A stretch of 64,000 bases of DNA from Aculops lycopersici (lineage: Eukaryota; Arthropoda; Arachnida; Trombidiformes; Eriophyidae): positions 6,481,410 through 6,545,409 of the forward strand of contig WNKI01000001.1 in NCBI GenBank assembly GCA_015350385.1, written 5' to 3'. This document shows, one piece after another, positions 32,265-42,213 of the stretch. Under the pieces are notes generated by a model that was not told where the DNA came from, searched no databases, and was given only the letters and a program-made list of their open reading frames with translations. The position numbers and the translations under genes were made by a program. The number at the start of each line of letters is the position of its first letter. Position 1 is the first letter of the stretch.

Positions 32265-35200
32265 GTTGGCTGATTGCTTGGCTCACTGGACGGCCGACTG
32301 ACTCACTAACTCGCCGTGCCGCATGAGGGAAGATAAGTGCCAGTCGAGTTCTAGGATAACTAGACGAGTCCCCCTTTCGATTGACAAGATGCGCGCAAGT
32401 CAGCGGGGATTCACTGTTCAGCTGACGACAAAATCCCTCCTCGTCAGCTAGGGATTTTGTCCTCCCCTCTAATGTGTAGAGTTGGTGGCTGTAGCTGAGT
32501 GCTATAATTGGTTGCGTGATTTATACAAATATTAAACCGCTGAATGGATAGATAAACGAACGGCGAGAAAGTGTGCTTGATAATCGAAAGTTTTGGATCT
32601 TTTAGTTGCCAGTATGTTATCGTTAAAACAACTTATGCTTGCGTAGTAGACAAGCCGAAATGATCGAGTTTTTTCTCGATTCAAATCAAGTAGATTCGCC
32701 ACTTCAGGTGAAATGGCGCTCGTTTTGGGGCAAGTGAGTCGTTGGCAGGAAGCGAGGTGCTTGCGACAGGATATTGGTGCCACATGAAGTGACAAATCTC
32801 TAATTTCCTCTTCGATCACAAACGAATTTACACTCACAGTATCAATCCCATTTCCAATTTAGATTGCTCAGCCTTGCTTTTCTTTACTCTGACTAGTTTC
32901 TGTTGGCTAGAGAGACCAGTAGTAGTAGGCGAGCTGAAATCGGAAAATAGATTTGCGCACCGAGCCGTCAGCTCGGCATTAAGATTGATTGTGACGATCT
33001 ATCTATCCATTTATTTGCACAAATCGTTGCGAGCGCAACGGAAACGCCAAACGAAACCAGAGGACGACGAGTCGTGTTTGAAATTGGCTAGCTTTTGGCA
33101 AACAAGCTATGCGTTTCTCCTGGGTAAGTTTTTCCCTTGCGCCAAGATTATGGTGGCGCTCTGTATCTCGGTGTGCTGGTCGACACCCAATTCAGCTCGC
33201 TGGTGGACAAAACTGGTGCTGTACTGCCATGAAACTATTCTATCATTAGCGGCCAGTAATCAGCCATTTTGTTGGTTGTGCTGCAATTCGGCTGGCCACA
33301 TAGCGGCGCTGTGTTGGGCGCTGTGGAAGAGTGACTTAATTGGGCCCACGGGTAAGCGAGTTGCAAAGGACCTCCGGGGTACAGGTGGCGAGCGGTCGAC
33401 GAGCTGTAGACAAAATGGTCTTGCACATATTGGTAGTGATAGTAACAACCAAATAGTGTGGAAAATCTCGTTGGCTTCTCACCACAAAACAGTAAATAAA
33501 TCCCCGCCAAAAAGGCTCACAGTCACTGCGCGCGAGCAACTCACTAAACTCTCGCGCTTTTAGCCGAAATTGAAATCGACAACAAGTCATCAGAGGTGCC
33601 CATGGTCATGACACTTCCGCTTGGGGCTCAGCTAGAGGGCTTGCAAGTGAGTGGGTTCCCGTCGAACCCACGAGCCGCGCTGCTGGCTAGCGAGTTAGCT
33701 AGCTGGACCCCGAGGGGAGGAGGAGGAGGAAAGCTATCGGGCAAGCATGTAGGGAGTATAATGCCGACAGGTGAATGTTGGCGCCAACTGTGATTGTTGT
33801 CGTTCTGCGCCTTGCTGTTCCCTAGCTGGTCAATTTGTGCCCACTGATTTAGATTGGCGTTGTCGCTAGGCGCCGACCACTAGTGACACCCTCTCGCGCT
33901 GGCTTCCTGCGAATCGACCACCAGCCTAATCTCATTCGCCTCTCGCCTCTCGCACCTCCACTCCCTCTTTTTCTAACTCACATTTTTCTATCACACCATT
34001 GAGCTCTCGATGCATCAAGCTAGTTTATTGGGATAGTGGTTTCGTTCTTTCGGCTGCACCGCAGGTTAGCAGGCAGTAATGGCGAAAATCAACAGCACGT
34101 ACGAAAGCGATTACCCCTCACCATGACAATGGGCATTCGCTTCTTGTACCGTTTGAATCAAACTATACCATTATCATTGATACCTCTGCTGGTTGTTGAC
34201 GGTGATGTTGTGGTGCAAGAAATCGAAAACACCACACAACTCAACCACAATAACCAAAATTAATCTCCTTGCTCATGAATTCAAGGTCAACAGTTATTAT
34301 GAGTTTAGATTCAACACTTACATCTAGGCGGCCCAAGAGTAGGGCGTCCATTTCACTTCTTGGAAGAGGTGCCAATTTTGCCATCGACATGTCGCCTCTT
34401 CAAAGCTTGATTTGCTTGAATCGTTGCAGCAGGTGTTTACTCTTGACGGCTTCTTGCCCCTGGAAGCTGGTGCTTGTACTTTGAGGTTACGATTCAGATA
34501 TTTTATCTTACTCGTGAGTTCTCTGACCTTTCAAATCTGAACGCTTTCAGCTCATTACCTGCTGCTAACGGATAGAAATAAGCCAAGTTTTGGCTAAAAT
34601 ATTATCATTGACATGAGGAGATTCCATTGTTTTACCTAATTAGCAACCTGAGATTCCGTGTTACATAATTATTTCATTTCTAGATTGCAAAGGTTCTCAG
34701 CAACGATGCTAATACTCGTGTCGTGCTACTCCCGCTTTCACTCGGTGCGTTGCTTTGGTATTGTTGGTTGAGAAAAAGGCTCAACCTGATAGAGCTCAAT
34801 GGGAGAATGACCACTGCCACCAATTATGCTACTTAATATGCTAGACTATAATATGGTCAACTTTCATTCGAAGTCAATAATTTTCTCTCAAATGCGCAAT
34901 CTCGAAATCTCTCACTTCTAGCGGCTCGCTTGGTTTTCTTCCTACTTTAACTAGACTGGCCACTTGAAGTTGCTTTGAAATGCGACGTCTTCTTCCTCAG
35001 TTAGCCTTCCGTTTAAGCTCTTATACTTCACTCTTTGATATTAAAGTTCAAGGTTCTTCTAGCTGGCTCTTTGGTAATTCAAGTGAGGTGAGTTCTAGTT
35101 TCAATCAAACTGAAATTGCAGGTGTTTGTGTGTATGTTTGTTCAATTAGCACGCTCAGTAGCAATAATAATGGCAACACTAGTAATCAAGCTCAACGCTC

Positions 35201-35718
35201 TCTAAAGAGATGAACTCAAACTTTCTCAGATCTCATCTTCTGCACTGAGGTTCAAGTCAAAGCTTTTGATCTAGTTGGACTCACTGGCTACGCAAGACTG
35301 ACTAAGTAAGCTACGCGACACAAGAGATTGAATTACCTGACGACCTCCTAGTCGGGGAACCTGGTGGGTACGAGAAGAGTTGCGCAGCCAAGGTTGCGCA
35401 GAAATATAACACCAGGTAGATTGAGGCTCGCAAGCGAGATAACGACGAGAACCACAGGTGAGCCTCTGTAGTGGAAGTCCAATTACATTGTTACATAAGG
35501 CGCAATAAGCACGCAACGTTTCAACTAGTTTTAATGAACTCTAGATGCGAAACAGAGAAAACTGTGAGATAATTATGTACGCCAAACATTTGCACTCCAA
35601 CTCTGCTCATTAGACATCTGGAAATAAACACTTGCGTCTTTGAGGAGAACAGATTGAGGTAGATAATTGCTTATAAGCTTGGCAGAAAATGTTTGAGTTC
35701 ACAAGCTCGTTATTTACT

Positions 35719-35724
35719 TTTATT
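35719..35724 (-). promoter_or_regulatory. Poly(A) signal of the ataxin-7-like gene
   Basis: AATAAA on the minus strand starts about 12 nt after the TGA stop. It supports this being the true end of the gene rather than an internal exon. Confidence 0.55.
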
Positions 35725-35736
35725 CTCTCGGCATCA

Positions 35737-37272
35737 TCAGAAGAAAGCGTCTTTGAGAACATCAAAAGTGCGGCGCCACTTCCTGTCCTTGTAGCGAGAT
35801 AGAATTGTCGCAAGAGGCGACATGGGCGCAATCTCTTCATTCGGTAATAGCTGCTGCTGGTTTTGATGATGATGATAAAGTTGTTGGTGATGCTGATCAT
35901 GTGGTTGGGTCAAGTCGGCAAATCCGTTTTCCCGGTATGGAGGGTGGTGATTAAGATTGTAATTGGTGAGGTCAATATGATGGTTATTGATGCCATTGGT
36001 AGCATAACAAGCGGCTCTGGGATTCACAATGGATGGTATGCTTATAGTTGGTGTGGAAATGGACGAATGCAAACTTCCAGTTCCATTCTGTTGTTGATCT
36101 ATAAATGTCGACGACGAAGATGATAATGTAAATTCGTTGTTCGGTCTAGTAAACGTTTCATTGATTGTATTGTTATTCTTTGATTCTTTCCGTTGATCAC
36201 TCACAAGGTTATTGATATCAATATTGACCACAACCTGAGAACTAAGCTTCTGTTTACCGCCCAGCTTGTTGTTGTTGCAGTAGTTTCTGTTGTTGTTGTG
36301 AGTGTTCACATAGTTTGTAGTCGTGGTCTTAGATTGTTGTTGTTGTTGTTGAGAGGAGGAAGTGACAGTATTGCTCCTATTGAAGTTTTGTTTCAAGTTG
36401 TTGTTTGTGGTAGTCGTCGTAGTGGCTGTGGTTCTCACATTTGTATTGTTAGTATTAACATGATTTGCTGAATTTATCTTGGGCGTCGTTGTATCTATCG
36501 TCGCCTTACTGGTTGCAATGGTATTGTTTAAAGTTGTGGCAGTCGAGGTTGTTGTTGCAGAGGTAGTTTTTGTTTTAATCAATGTATTTTCTTGCTGTTG
36601 TGGTTGGGGAGTTGAGGTCGCAGAGTTTGAGTTTGAGTTGCTGTTACTCTGAACATTCACACTATGTCTTGTGATTAAATGGTGCTCTAAAGCCTGAGGT
36701 TTTATGATGATGCCACAAATATCGCAGACTAATAGATAGAATTCATCCCATTCTGGATAGACACCATCTAATTGAGTAGTGTTGGAATAACAATTTGAAT
36801 TCCTCACAGATCTTTGATAATTGGGTGATGATGAACGATTTGCCCCGGATCCTGTCGATGCTAGTTGCTGTTGTTTTAGTGAGGACGATGCAGCTGACTG
36901 AGACAACGACGAAGACGGAGACGAAGTCGAGTTCGAGGGAAAGGTTGTAGGGGTTGTGTTATTTTGGTTATGGTTTGAATGATGGTCACATTGTAGTAAT
37001 CGATCATGATTGCTACTACTAATAGTATTATTATTGGTATTTTCGCTGCTGCTATTACTACTACTGCCACCACTATCAATTCCATTCTGATTGTCGGTCA
37101 TAATAACATTCTTATTATTGTTTGCTCCATTTTCATTGTTGGCACTAATGTTATTTTTAACTTGAACCTGGCTATGATTTTGATGGTTATGGTGAGTGAG
37201 CTGCTTCGCCATCAAAGGCCAAGGTTTTCCAAGAGACGACTTCAGGTAATCAACAATAGATTCGGATTCCAT
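35737..37272 (-). CDS. Ataxin-7-like protein with N-terminal zinc finger
   Basis: This is a 511-residue single-exon protein. The only conserved block is at about residues 172-203: YPEWDEFYLLVCDICGIIIK followed by PQALEHHLITRHS. Its order of DEFYLLVC, C-x2-C (C183/C186), KPQAL and H-x5-H matches the first zinc finger of ataxin-7 / yeast Sgf73, the SAGA subunit that anchors the H2B deubiquitinase module. The N terminus (VDYLKSSLGKPWPLMAKQL) also fits an ataxin-7-like start. The rest is extreme low complexity rich in Asn, Thr, Ser, Gln and His, typical of disordered regions. The SCA7 domain that binds nucleosomes in ataxin-7 is not present in this ORF. A poly(A) signal directly after the stop argues that it is truly absent or lost. 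It could instead be an unrelated protein that shares the finger. Confidence 0.6.
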   Translation of the reverse strand: MESESIVDYLKSSLGKPWPLMAKQLTHHNHQNHSQVQVKNNISANNENGANNNKNVIMTDNQNGIDSGGSSSNSSSENTNNNTISSSNHDRLLQCDHHSNHNQNNTTPTTFPSNSTSSPSSSLSQSAASSSLKQQQLASTGSGANRSSSPNYQRSVRNSNCYSNTTQLDGVYPEWDEFYLLVCDICGIIIKPQALEHHLITRHSVNVQSNSNSNSNSATSTPQPQQQENTLIKTKTTSATTTSTATTLNNTIATSKATIDTTTPKINSANHVNTNNTNVRTTATTTTTTNNNLKQNFNRSNTVTSSSQQQQQQSKTTTTNYVNTHNNNRNYCNNNKLGGKQKLSSQVVVNIDINNLVSDQRKESKNNNTINETFTRPNNEFTLSSSSSTFIDQQQNGTGSLHSSISTPTISIPSIVNPRAACYATNGINNHHIDLTNYNLNHHPPYRENGFADLTQPHDQHHQQLYHHHQNQQQLLPNEEIAPMSPLATILSRYKDRKWRRTFDVLKDAFF

Positions 37273-37799
37273 GTTGGCTCATTTGGGATCCAATAATAGA
37301 TGGATGTAATATGCCACAAACATTAATACCAAGAATTACATGTAAACTCTTTGTTGATTTTATTTCAGTAAGAATATATATATATAATATGATGATTATG
37401 ATATAAAGTTAAAGAAAAGAGATTAAGTGTCTAAAGTCCTTTTGTTGCAATTGGCGTCCATGTTTACCAGCTGGGATGCGTTATTTTTATGCGCTACGCA
37501 TGCGACGACAACGATGGCGACTGCAATGAACGACGCGCATTTGGTTCTCCACATGATGGAACCCGTTACTAAAATCATGAGTGACTTTTGTTTCATCTCC
37601 GTGTATTCAAAGATACAACGGCTACACCAGCGAGACGATCAAGATATAATGTAATGAGTTTGATTGATATCGACCTCAAAATCAAGTAGCTGATGAAAAC
37701 TTTGGGTACAAACTCATGATTTGAAGATAGAGTCATTTGAGATGAGAAACTTGAATTGAAACCCTGGATCTAACCCACACCAATACTAAGCTCAAATGT
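37273..37799. other. Spacer between two minus-strand genes
   Basis: This contains an (AT)n run at about 37375-37390 and no supported ORF. It should hold the promoter of the ataxin-7-like gene. Confidence 0.45.
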
Positions 37800-37805
37800 T
37801 TTATT
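37800..37805 (-). promoter_or_regulatory. Poly(A) signal overlapping the MULE-derived gene's stop
   Basis: The minus strand reads CAG CAA TAA AAC, so the stop TAA lies within AATAAA. Confidence 0.45.
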
Positions 37806-40281
37806 GTTGCTGCTTGGACATGGTGCATATCCGGTGGATGTGCTTGCACATGTTGAAGTTGACAATATAATCCAAACAAGTGCATTTGTATTCATGTCTA
37901 CAAATTGCGCAATCCACACACTGCAAATCACAACATTTGACAGTCTCTTGAAAAGTTGTAGAGCTCAGAAATAGACCCTCCTTGAGGTTTCGCAAGTCCT
38001 CGTTGTTGGCATCGTTTGGTGTTTGTCGTTTGGTGACCTCGTAGCAAGAATCATTTGAGCTCTCCGAGGGGCAAAGCCAATAAACTGGATCAACTGCAAC
38101 CTCATAGAGGAGAGCGTTGAGCTCAACACTCTTCTTGTGTCTATCCACTAATGCTTTTCTCTTAGCCGGAAATTTCTCCTCAATCTGGATCAATTTTGCC
38201 ATTTGATGTTCATCAAATAATCTCATGAGGCAGGTGAAATATTTGCACAACTTCTTTGAAGTTTTACCCTCCTTATACACTGATTTGAACTTATCATGCA
38301 GTTGACTAATCATATAGTTACTAGCTCCGATCGACTTCCGCATGCAACTCGACCACAAGTCTGGATTTCGAGCATAGTTTTGCTCGAAGAAAGAGATGAA
38401 CTCCCTGGTATGGACATCATCTCGATTGTCGTCGATGAAATTCTTGAATCCATTTCGGAACTTATCGCTATCCGATTCATACAAGAGAGATCGCAACACT
38501 TTCTTAGTTCGTCTCAACTTTTCCTTATTCGAGATCAACTCGAACTTCCGAGTCCAAACGTCGAGCACACTCCAGGGGCTTAACAGGTTATGTGTTGGTC
38601 TTGTCATAATATTTGACCAGGCTTGATAGAAATCATTCAATTCATCGGCGATAAACATATTGGTTGCTATGCAACCAACCCTTTCTTTGATCAACGTAAA
38701 GAAGGCATCTAAAATATCGAGATCTGTTCGTGAGGAGAACAAGGTGGCTATTGGAAATCCTTTGCTATCGTCGTCAATGACCGACACGAGTGTTGCATGC
38801 AAGTACTCACAATGAACATTATGAGTCGAATCTATGATTATACACTTGTGTCCAAATTGTTTCAATATTTCAGCTTGTCCAGTTTTCATTAAAACCAACA
38901 CAAAGTCGTCATCGTGGAGTCTGGGAAACTTTGAATTCAGTTCACCTTGAGCCTTATATAATAGAACACTAGAGTCGTCGTTGTATTCTCGCATTTCATT
39001 TATCCAAGCTTCAACATTGTTTAAATCGTAATTGTGCTTGATTAGTTTGGAATCTAGATGTTTCGAGTTTATAATATTGTGAATGTCCTTTGTGGTTGTT
39101 AATCGAAGTCTTGCCGCAAGACGGTTACTTATCTGTTTGGTTAGACTCGAGCCTGAGCTACCCGTGTTCTGGTTAGCTATATGGATTGCGTGGGGATTTT
39201 CCAAGATTACATTAGTGAAATTGGATAGAGATGAGGATGAGTTGCTTATGACAATTTCACCTGCAGAAGTTGTGTCCACCAACTCGATACAACTTGTATT
39301 GTTTGTAACATCCTCCACTGGTGTGATTCTAGTTTCGATGGTTTGGTTGATACTTGTAGCACTTTCTAAACAAACTTCGTTCAGTTGATTGGTATCTTGG
39401 GTCGTAACTGATGAATTTTGAATATTCTGAGGATTGGAGATACTCGAGGCAGGAGAGGATAGGGAAACATTTTGGTTTGACTCTTGCTGTTCGACACCAG
39501 AACGTATTTGTTTGATTATATCCTTCTTTGTAAGGCCAGAGGTTAACTTTTGAACTATCAGTTCACGATCCTTGTCCGACAAATCCAAATGTCTCAGCTC
39601 AAAATCATGACCAACGTGGGTCTTGACAAATCTAACATCGTAGGTGAGATCGGTGTTGACAGTGACATTCATCGAAGCTGGACATCTTCCATTGATCTTT
39701 CGACTACCTTGCTTCTTTAGAGCCTTCGATGTCTTAGACTTGCTTATGTAATACCCGGACCTGTTGCAACTATAATAGGTTTTGTTTACTCTACTCGACT
39801 TCTTCTCACCTCGTGACTTGATAAACTGCGACGTTGTATCATTTTCAATCTTAAGTTTCCACTCTTCAAAATCTTCTTTTGATGCAAAGGTCATTTGTTC
39901 TATCTGTATCTGCACCTCATGAGCTTGCTCCAAGTGTTTGTTATAAGTGGCTGATGATGCAAAGACTGAGTTGCAAAGGGCACATTTAACATTGTTGTAG
40001 GGAGATTGTACATTTTCCTTGTGGATCTTTCTCAAGTGTCTGTTTAAATTAGAGTTTGCTGAGAAGACTTTATCGCAGACATAACATCTATGGTCAAAGT
40101 GTGATATTTCGAAGGGGTCCTGGTCTATGACTTCACTCTTAGGATCATGGACATTAACGCTACCATTACTGGTATTATTATCTCTGCTGGTCTGGTTGGT
40201 CAGAGATGTATCGAGACATCTTGCAGATTGTTCATCGCTGCCGCTACCTTCGTTTGCTACCTTCGTCTCATTTGACGCCAT
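37801..40281 (-). CDS. MULE transposase-derived zinc-finger / SWIM protein
   Basis: This 826-residue single-exon protein is related to Mutator-like element transposases. In order it has two C2H2 fingers (C66/C69/H82/H87 and C100/C103/H116/H121). A FAR1/FLYWCH-like DNA-binding module follows at about 137-228 (YYSCNRSGYY, GRCPASMNV, HVGHDFE). A Ser/Asn/Thr-rich linker runs to about 385, then an MULE catalytic core from about 475 to 665. Last is a C-terminal SWIM zinc finger (C800-x-C802-x9-C812-x-H814). In the core, the first acid is D484 (IIIDST) and the second lies in IADELND (D546-D550). The usual 'N-x3-E-x2-H' site reads NYMISQLH (N655, S659, H662), so the third catalytic Glu is Ser. The CxWH motif is SPWSV. 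I see no terminal inverted repeats. These losses suggest a domesticated, non-transposing regulatory protein rather than an active element. Confidence 0.83.
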   Translation of the reverse strand: MASNETKVANEGSGSDEQSARCLDTSLTNQTSRDNNTSNGSVNVHDPKSEVIDQDPFEISHFDHRCYVCDKVFSANSNLNRHLRKIHKENVQSPYNNVKCALCNSVFASSATYNKHLEQAHEVQIQIEQMTFASKEDFEEWKLKIENDTTSQFIKSRGEKKSSRVNKTYYSCNRSGYYISKSKTSKALKKQGSRKINGRCPASMNVTVNTDLTYDVRFVKTHVGHDFELRHLDLSDKDRELIVQKLTSGLTKKDIIKQIRSGVEQQESNQNVSLSSPASSISNPQNIQNSSVTTQDTNQLNEVCLESATSINQTIETRITPVEDVTNNTSCIELVDTTSAGEIVISNSSSSLSNFTNVILENPHAIHIANQNTGSSGSSLTKQISNRLAARLRLTTTKDIHNIINSKHLDSKLIKHNYDLNNVEAWINEMREYNDDSSVLLYKAQGELNSKFPRLHDDDFVLVLMKTGQAEILKQFGHKCIIIDSTHNVHCEYLHATLVSVIDDDSKGFPIATLFSSRTDLDILDAFFTLIKERVGCIATNMFIADELNDFYQAWSNIMTRPTHNLLSPWSVLDVWTRKFELISNKEKLRRTKKVLRSLLYESDSDKFRNGFKNFIDDNRDDVHTREFISFFEQNYARNPDLWSSCMRKSIGASNYMISQLHDKFKSVYKEGKTSKKLCKYFTCLMRLFDEHQMAKLIQIEEKFPAKRKALVDRHKKSVELNALLYEVAVDPVYWLCPSESSNDSCYEVTKRQTPNDANNEDLRNLKEGLFLSSTTFQETVKCCDLQCVDCAICRHEYKCTCLDYIVNFNMCKHIHRICTMSKQQQ

Positions 40282-41498
40282 TTAGATTGTCTGCATTTAT
40301 TGCTGATTTTGTTCTAGTTCTGCGCTGAATAACCTGTACCAATCCTTTCAATACATTTGGCTAGAGGTGACTTGACCGCGTTTATTGATCCTCAAAGTAT
40401 CTTTGCCTTCGTTACCTTTTGTTCTTTGGTTTCACTTGTAGTCTCTAGTCTCCAACTGTCTGATGATTTGATGACAATCCAATAACATGACCAGAGAGTT
40501 ATCAGATAATAAAAACAATGATAATAGAGATAATCCAATAAAGATAATTCGAGTAACAATCATCTCATATTACTGCGGAAACAAAATTGTGGCAGCAATG
40601 TTTTGGTTTTGCGAGATGAAATTCCAACACATGCGCCAATGATGCGCCTTAATATGTGGTTGCCCTGGCAGGAGTCTATAGTTATTGCTAAAATTAGCGC
40701 GCGCATGGTGTTAGATAAGACACTTGGTTTAGGGGAAAGTCAAACGTGTGCGTTTCACATTGCGCTTGAATGATCGTTACTGATGCGAATATTCCGCTTG
40801 CATCCCTCAAGTTTTGAAGTGATGTTACATGTATCATCATCAATAAAGTTTTCGATTACTTTAGCTGATCAAACCAAAAGGCTTGTACGTACAATCGACG
40901 CATTCCCGAGATACAAGATGGAGCCACTTGCTGAAGTTGCGGTCAACGGAAATGGATAGCTGCTAACATACATGGTGCACCTAGCGTAGTTTGGGCCTGA
41001 GGTTGCATTGGATCGCTGCTCTCTTGGCGTCAGAATTTCTGCTCACGCGTTAGTCTCGCGCCTGCGCCCATGTTACGAGACCTCAACTCTTCCGGTTTGC
41101 TTCCATTGGTTGCTTTCTTATCATCCCGTTGCTAGAATTCAGGAACAATCTCCTTGCGCGAGAGACAATTATGTCATTCGAGGTTAGAAACGAGGAGTAC
41201 AAGATGAGTATGATCAGTGGGTCAGCAATTGGAAGCACAAGTATGAGCGAAGATTAACACCCATTTTGTTGAAGACTGTATCGAAAAGAAGTCATATCAT
41301 TCGTTCCTACCTCTTCCAAGTGACAACAACAATAATAGATGAGATAAAGTTTTATCCCTAATTTGGTACGAGTCATGGTAAAAAAACTCGATTTATAGCT
41401 GCGTTGGTCTTTTCTGATACCTCACATATTAACTGATAATCAGCTTGCAAGCATATCATTCGCTCTTCCCAATCAAGTCACAGAAAACAGGTGGTTGC
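40282..41498. other. Divergent intergenic region upstream of calsyntenin
   Basis: This separates the MULE-derived gene (-) from calsyntenin (+). No supported ORF, tRNA or repeat array was seen. It includes both promoters. Confidence 0.45.
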
Positions 41499-41504
41499 TA
41501 TAAA
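41499..41504 (+). promoter_or_regulatory. TATA box, candidate calsyntenin promoter
   Basis: TATAAA within GCTATAAATCAC lies about 180 bp upstream of the predicted ATG. It would place the start near 41530. Confidence 0.45.
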
Positions 41505-41539
41505 TCACTAACTAGCAAGCAAACAACCAAAGAAAAAAG

Positions 41540-41626
41540 ATGAATCATTCAATCTTTCGATATAAACTCATGAGAAGAAAGAACAGAATCAGCTACAACA
41601 ATAATGAATCAAGTGAAATCAACTAA
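41540..41626 (+). promoter_or_regulatory. Upstream ORF in the calsyntenin leader
   Basis: A 28-codon ORF (ATG at 41540, TAA at 41624-41626) lies between the TATA box and the main ATG at 41681, in the same frame. If the leader is unspliced it could restrain translation of the main ORF. Confidence 0.4.
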
Positions 41627-41680
41627 AAGTAACTTGATCGGCAGCAACCACTAGCAGGTAACAAAAAAAGAAAAGACAAG

Positions 41681-42181
41681 ATGTCGAGATATGGTATTAG
41701 AATCTCAATAACACTCATGAGTGTAATATGCTTGTTGTTATATTCTATAGTAGATGACATAAAATCTCATAGCTCATCTTCGAATCATCTAGTCCAAAGC
41801 TTTGAGTTTCCATCAAAAACTAGAAACTCTTTAAGGTCGCCAAGTGATAGAAATTTCGTGCTCGATAATATAGTTGATGATGGCAATGTCGGCGGTGAGT
41901 CTAGTGACGAGTTTGACGACGTTGATGTTAAACCTGGTGACAGTGAAGAGGATAGAGATGAGCAATTGAAGCAAGACTCTAGCTCATTAAACTTGAAGGC
42001 CACCAACAGTAATAACAAACTCCAGAGACAACTACCGCCGTTTAAGTGGCGCGAGCATTTGTTCGAGCAGAGGAACCGGAAGGACAACAAACACTCGCCT
42101 TCTAAACCCGAGATACTCGCTATAGAACCAAGGCCAAGATCAACCCAACAAGCAGGTGAGTTATTGTGCTAGTAGTACAAG

Positions 42182-42213
<32 letters not shown>

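Larger units (their letters stand above)
30272..35718. other. 5.4 kb region without supported genes
   Basis: The region lies between the DPP gene's start and the 3' end of the ataxin-7-like gene. It is rich in simple repeats: (GACT)5 at 30777-30796, a GGT run at 31848-31868 and a CT run at 32231-32259. A 229-codon plus-strand ORF at 32874-33563 has no ATG near its start and no domain. No tRNA, transposon end or conserved domain was recognised. Confidence 0.5.

Noticed and set aside
32532..32837. Cys-containing minus-strand ORF considered as a missing SCA7 exon of the ataxin-7-like gene
   Set aside because: The Cys spacing and the KTHS core of SCA7 do not match, and a poly(A) signal already follows the ataxin-7-like stop codon.
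32874..33563. 229-codon plus-strand ORF in the 30-35 kb gene-poor region
   Set aside because: There is no ATG near its start, no domain, no splice context and a composition like the surrounding non-coding DNA; an ORF of this length can arise by chance in a 64 kb window.
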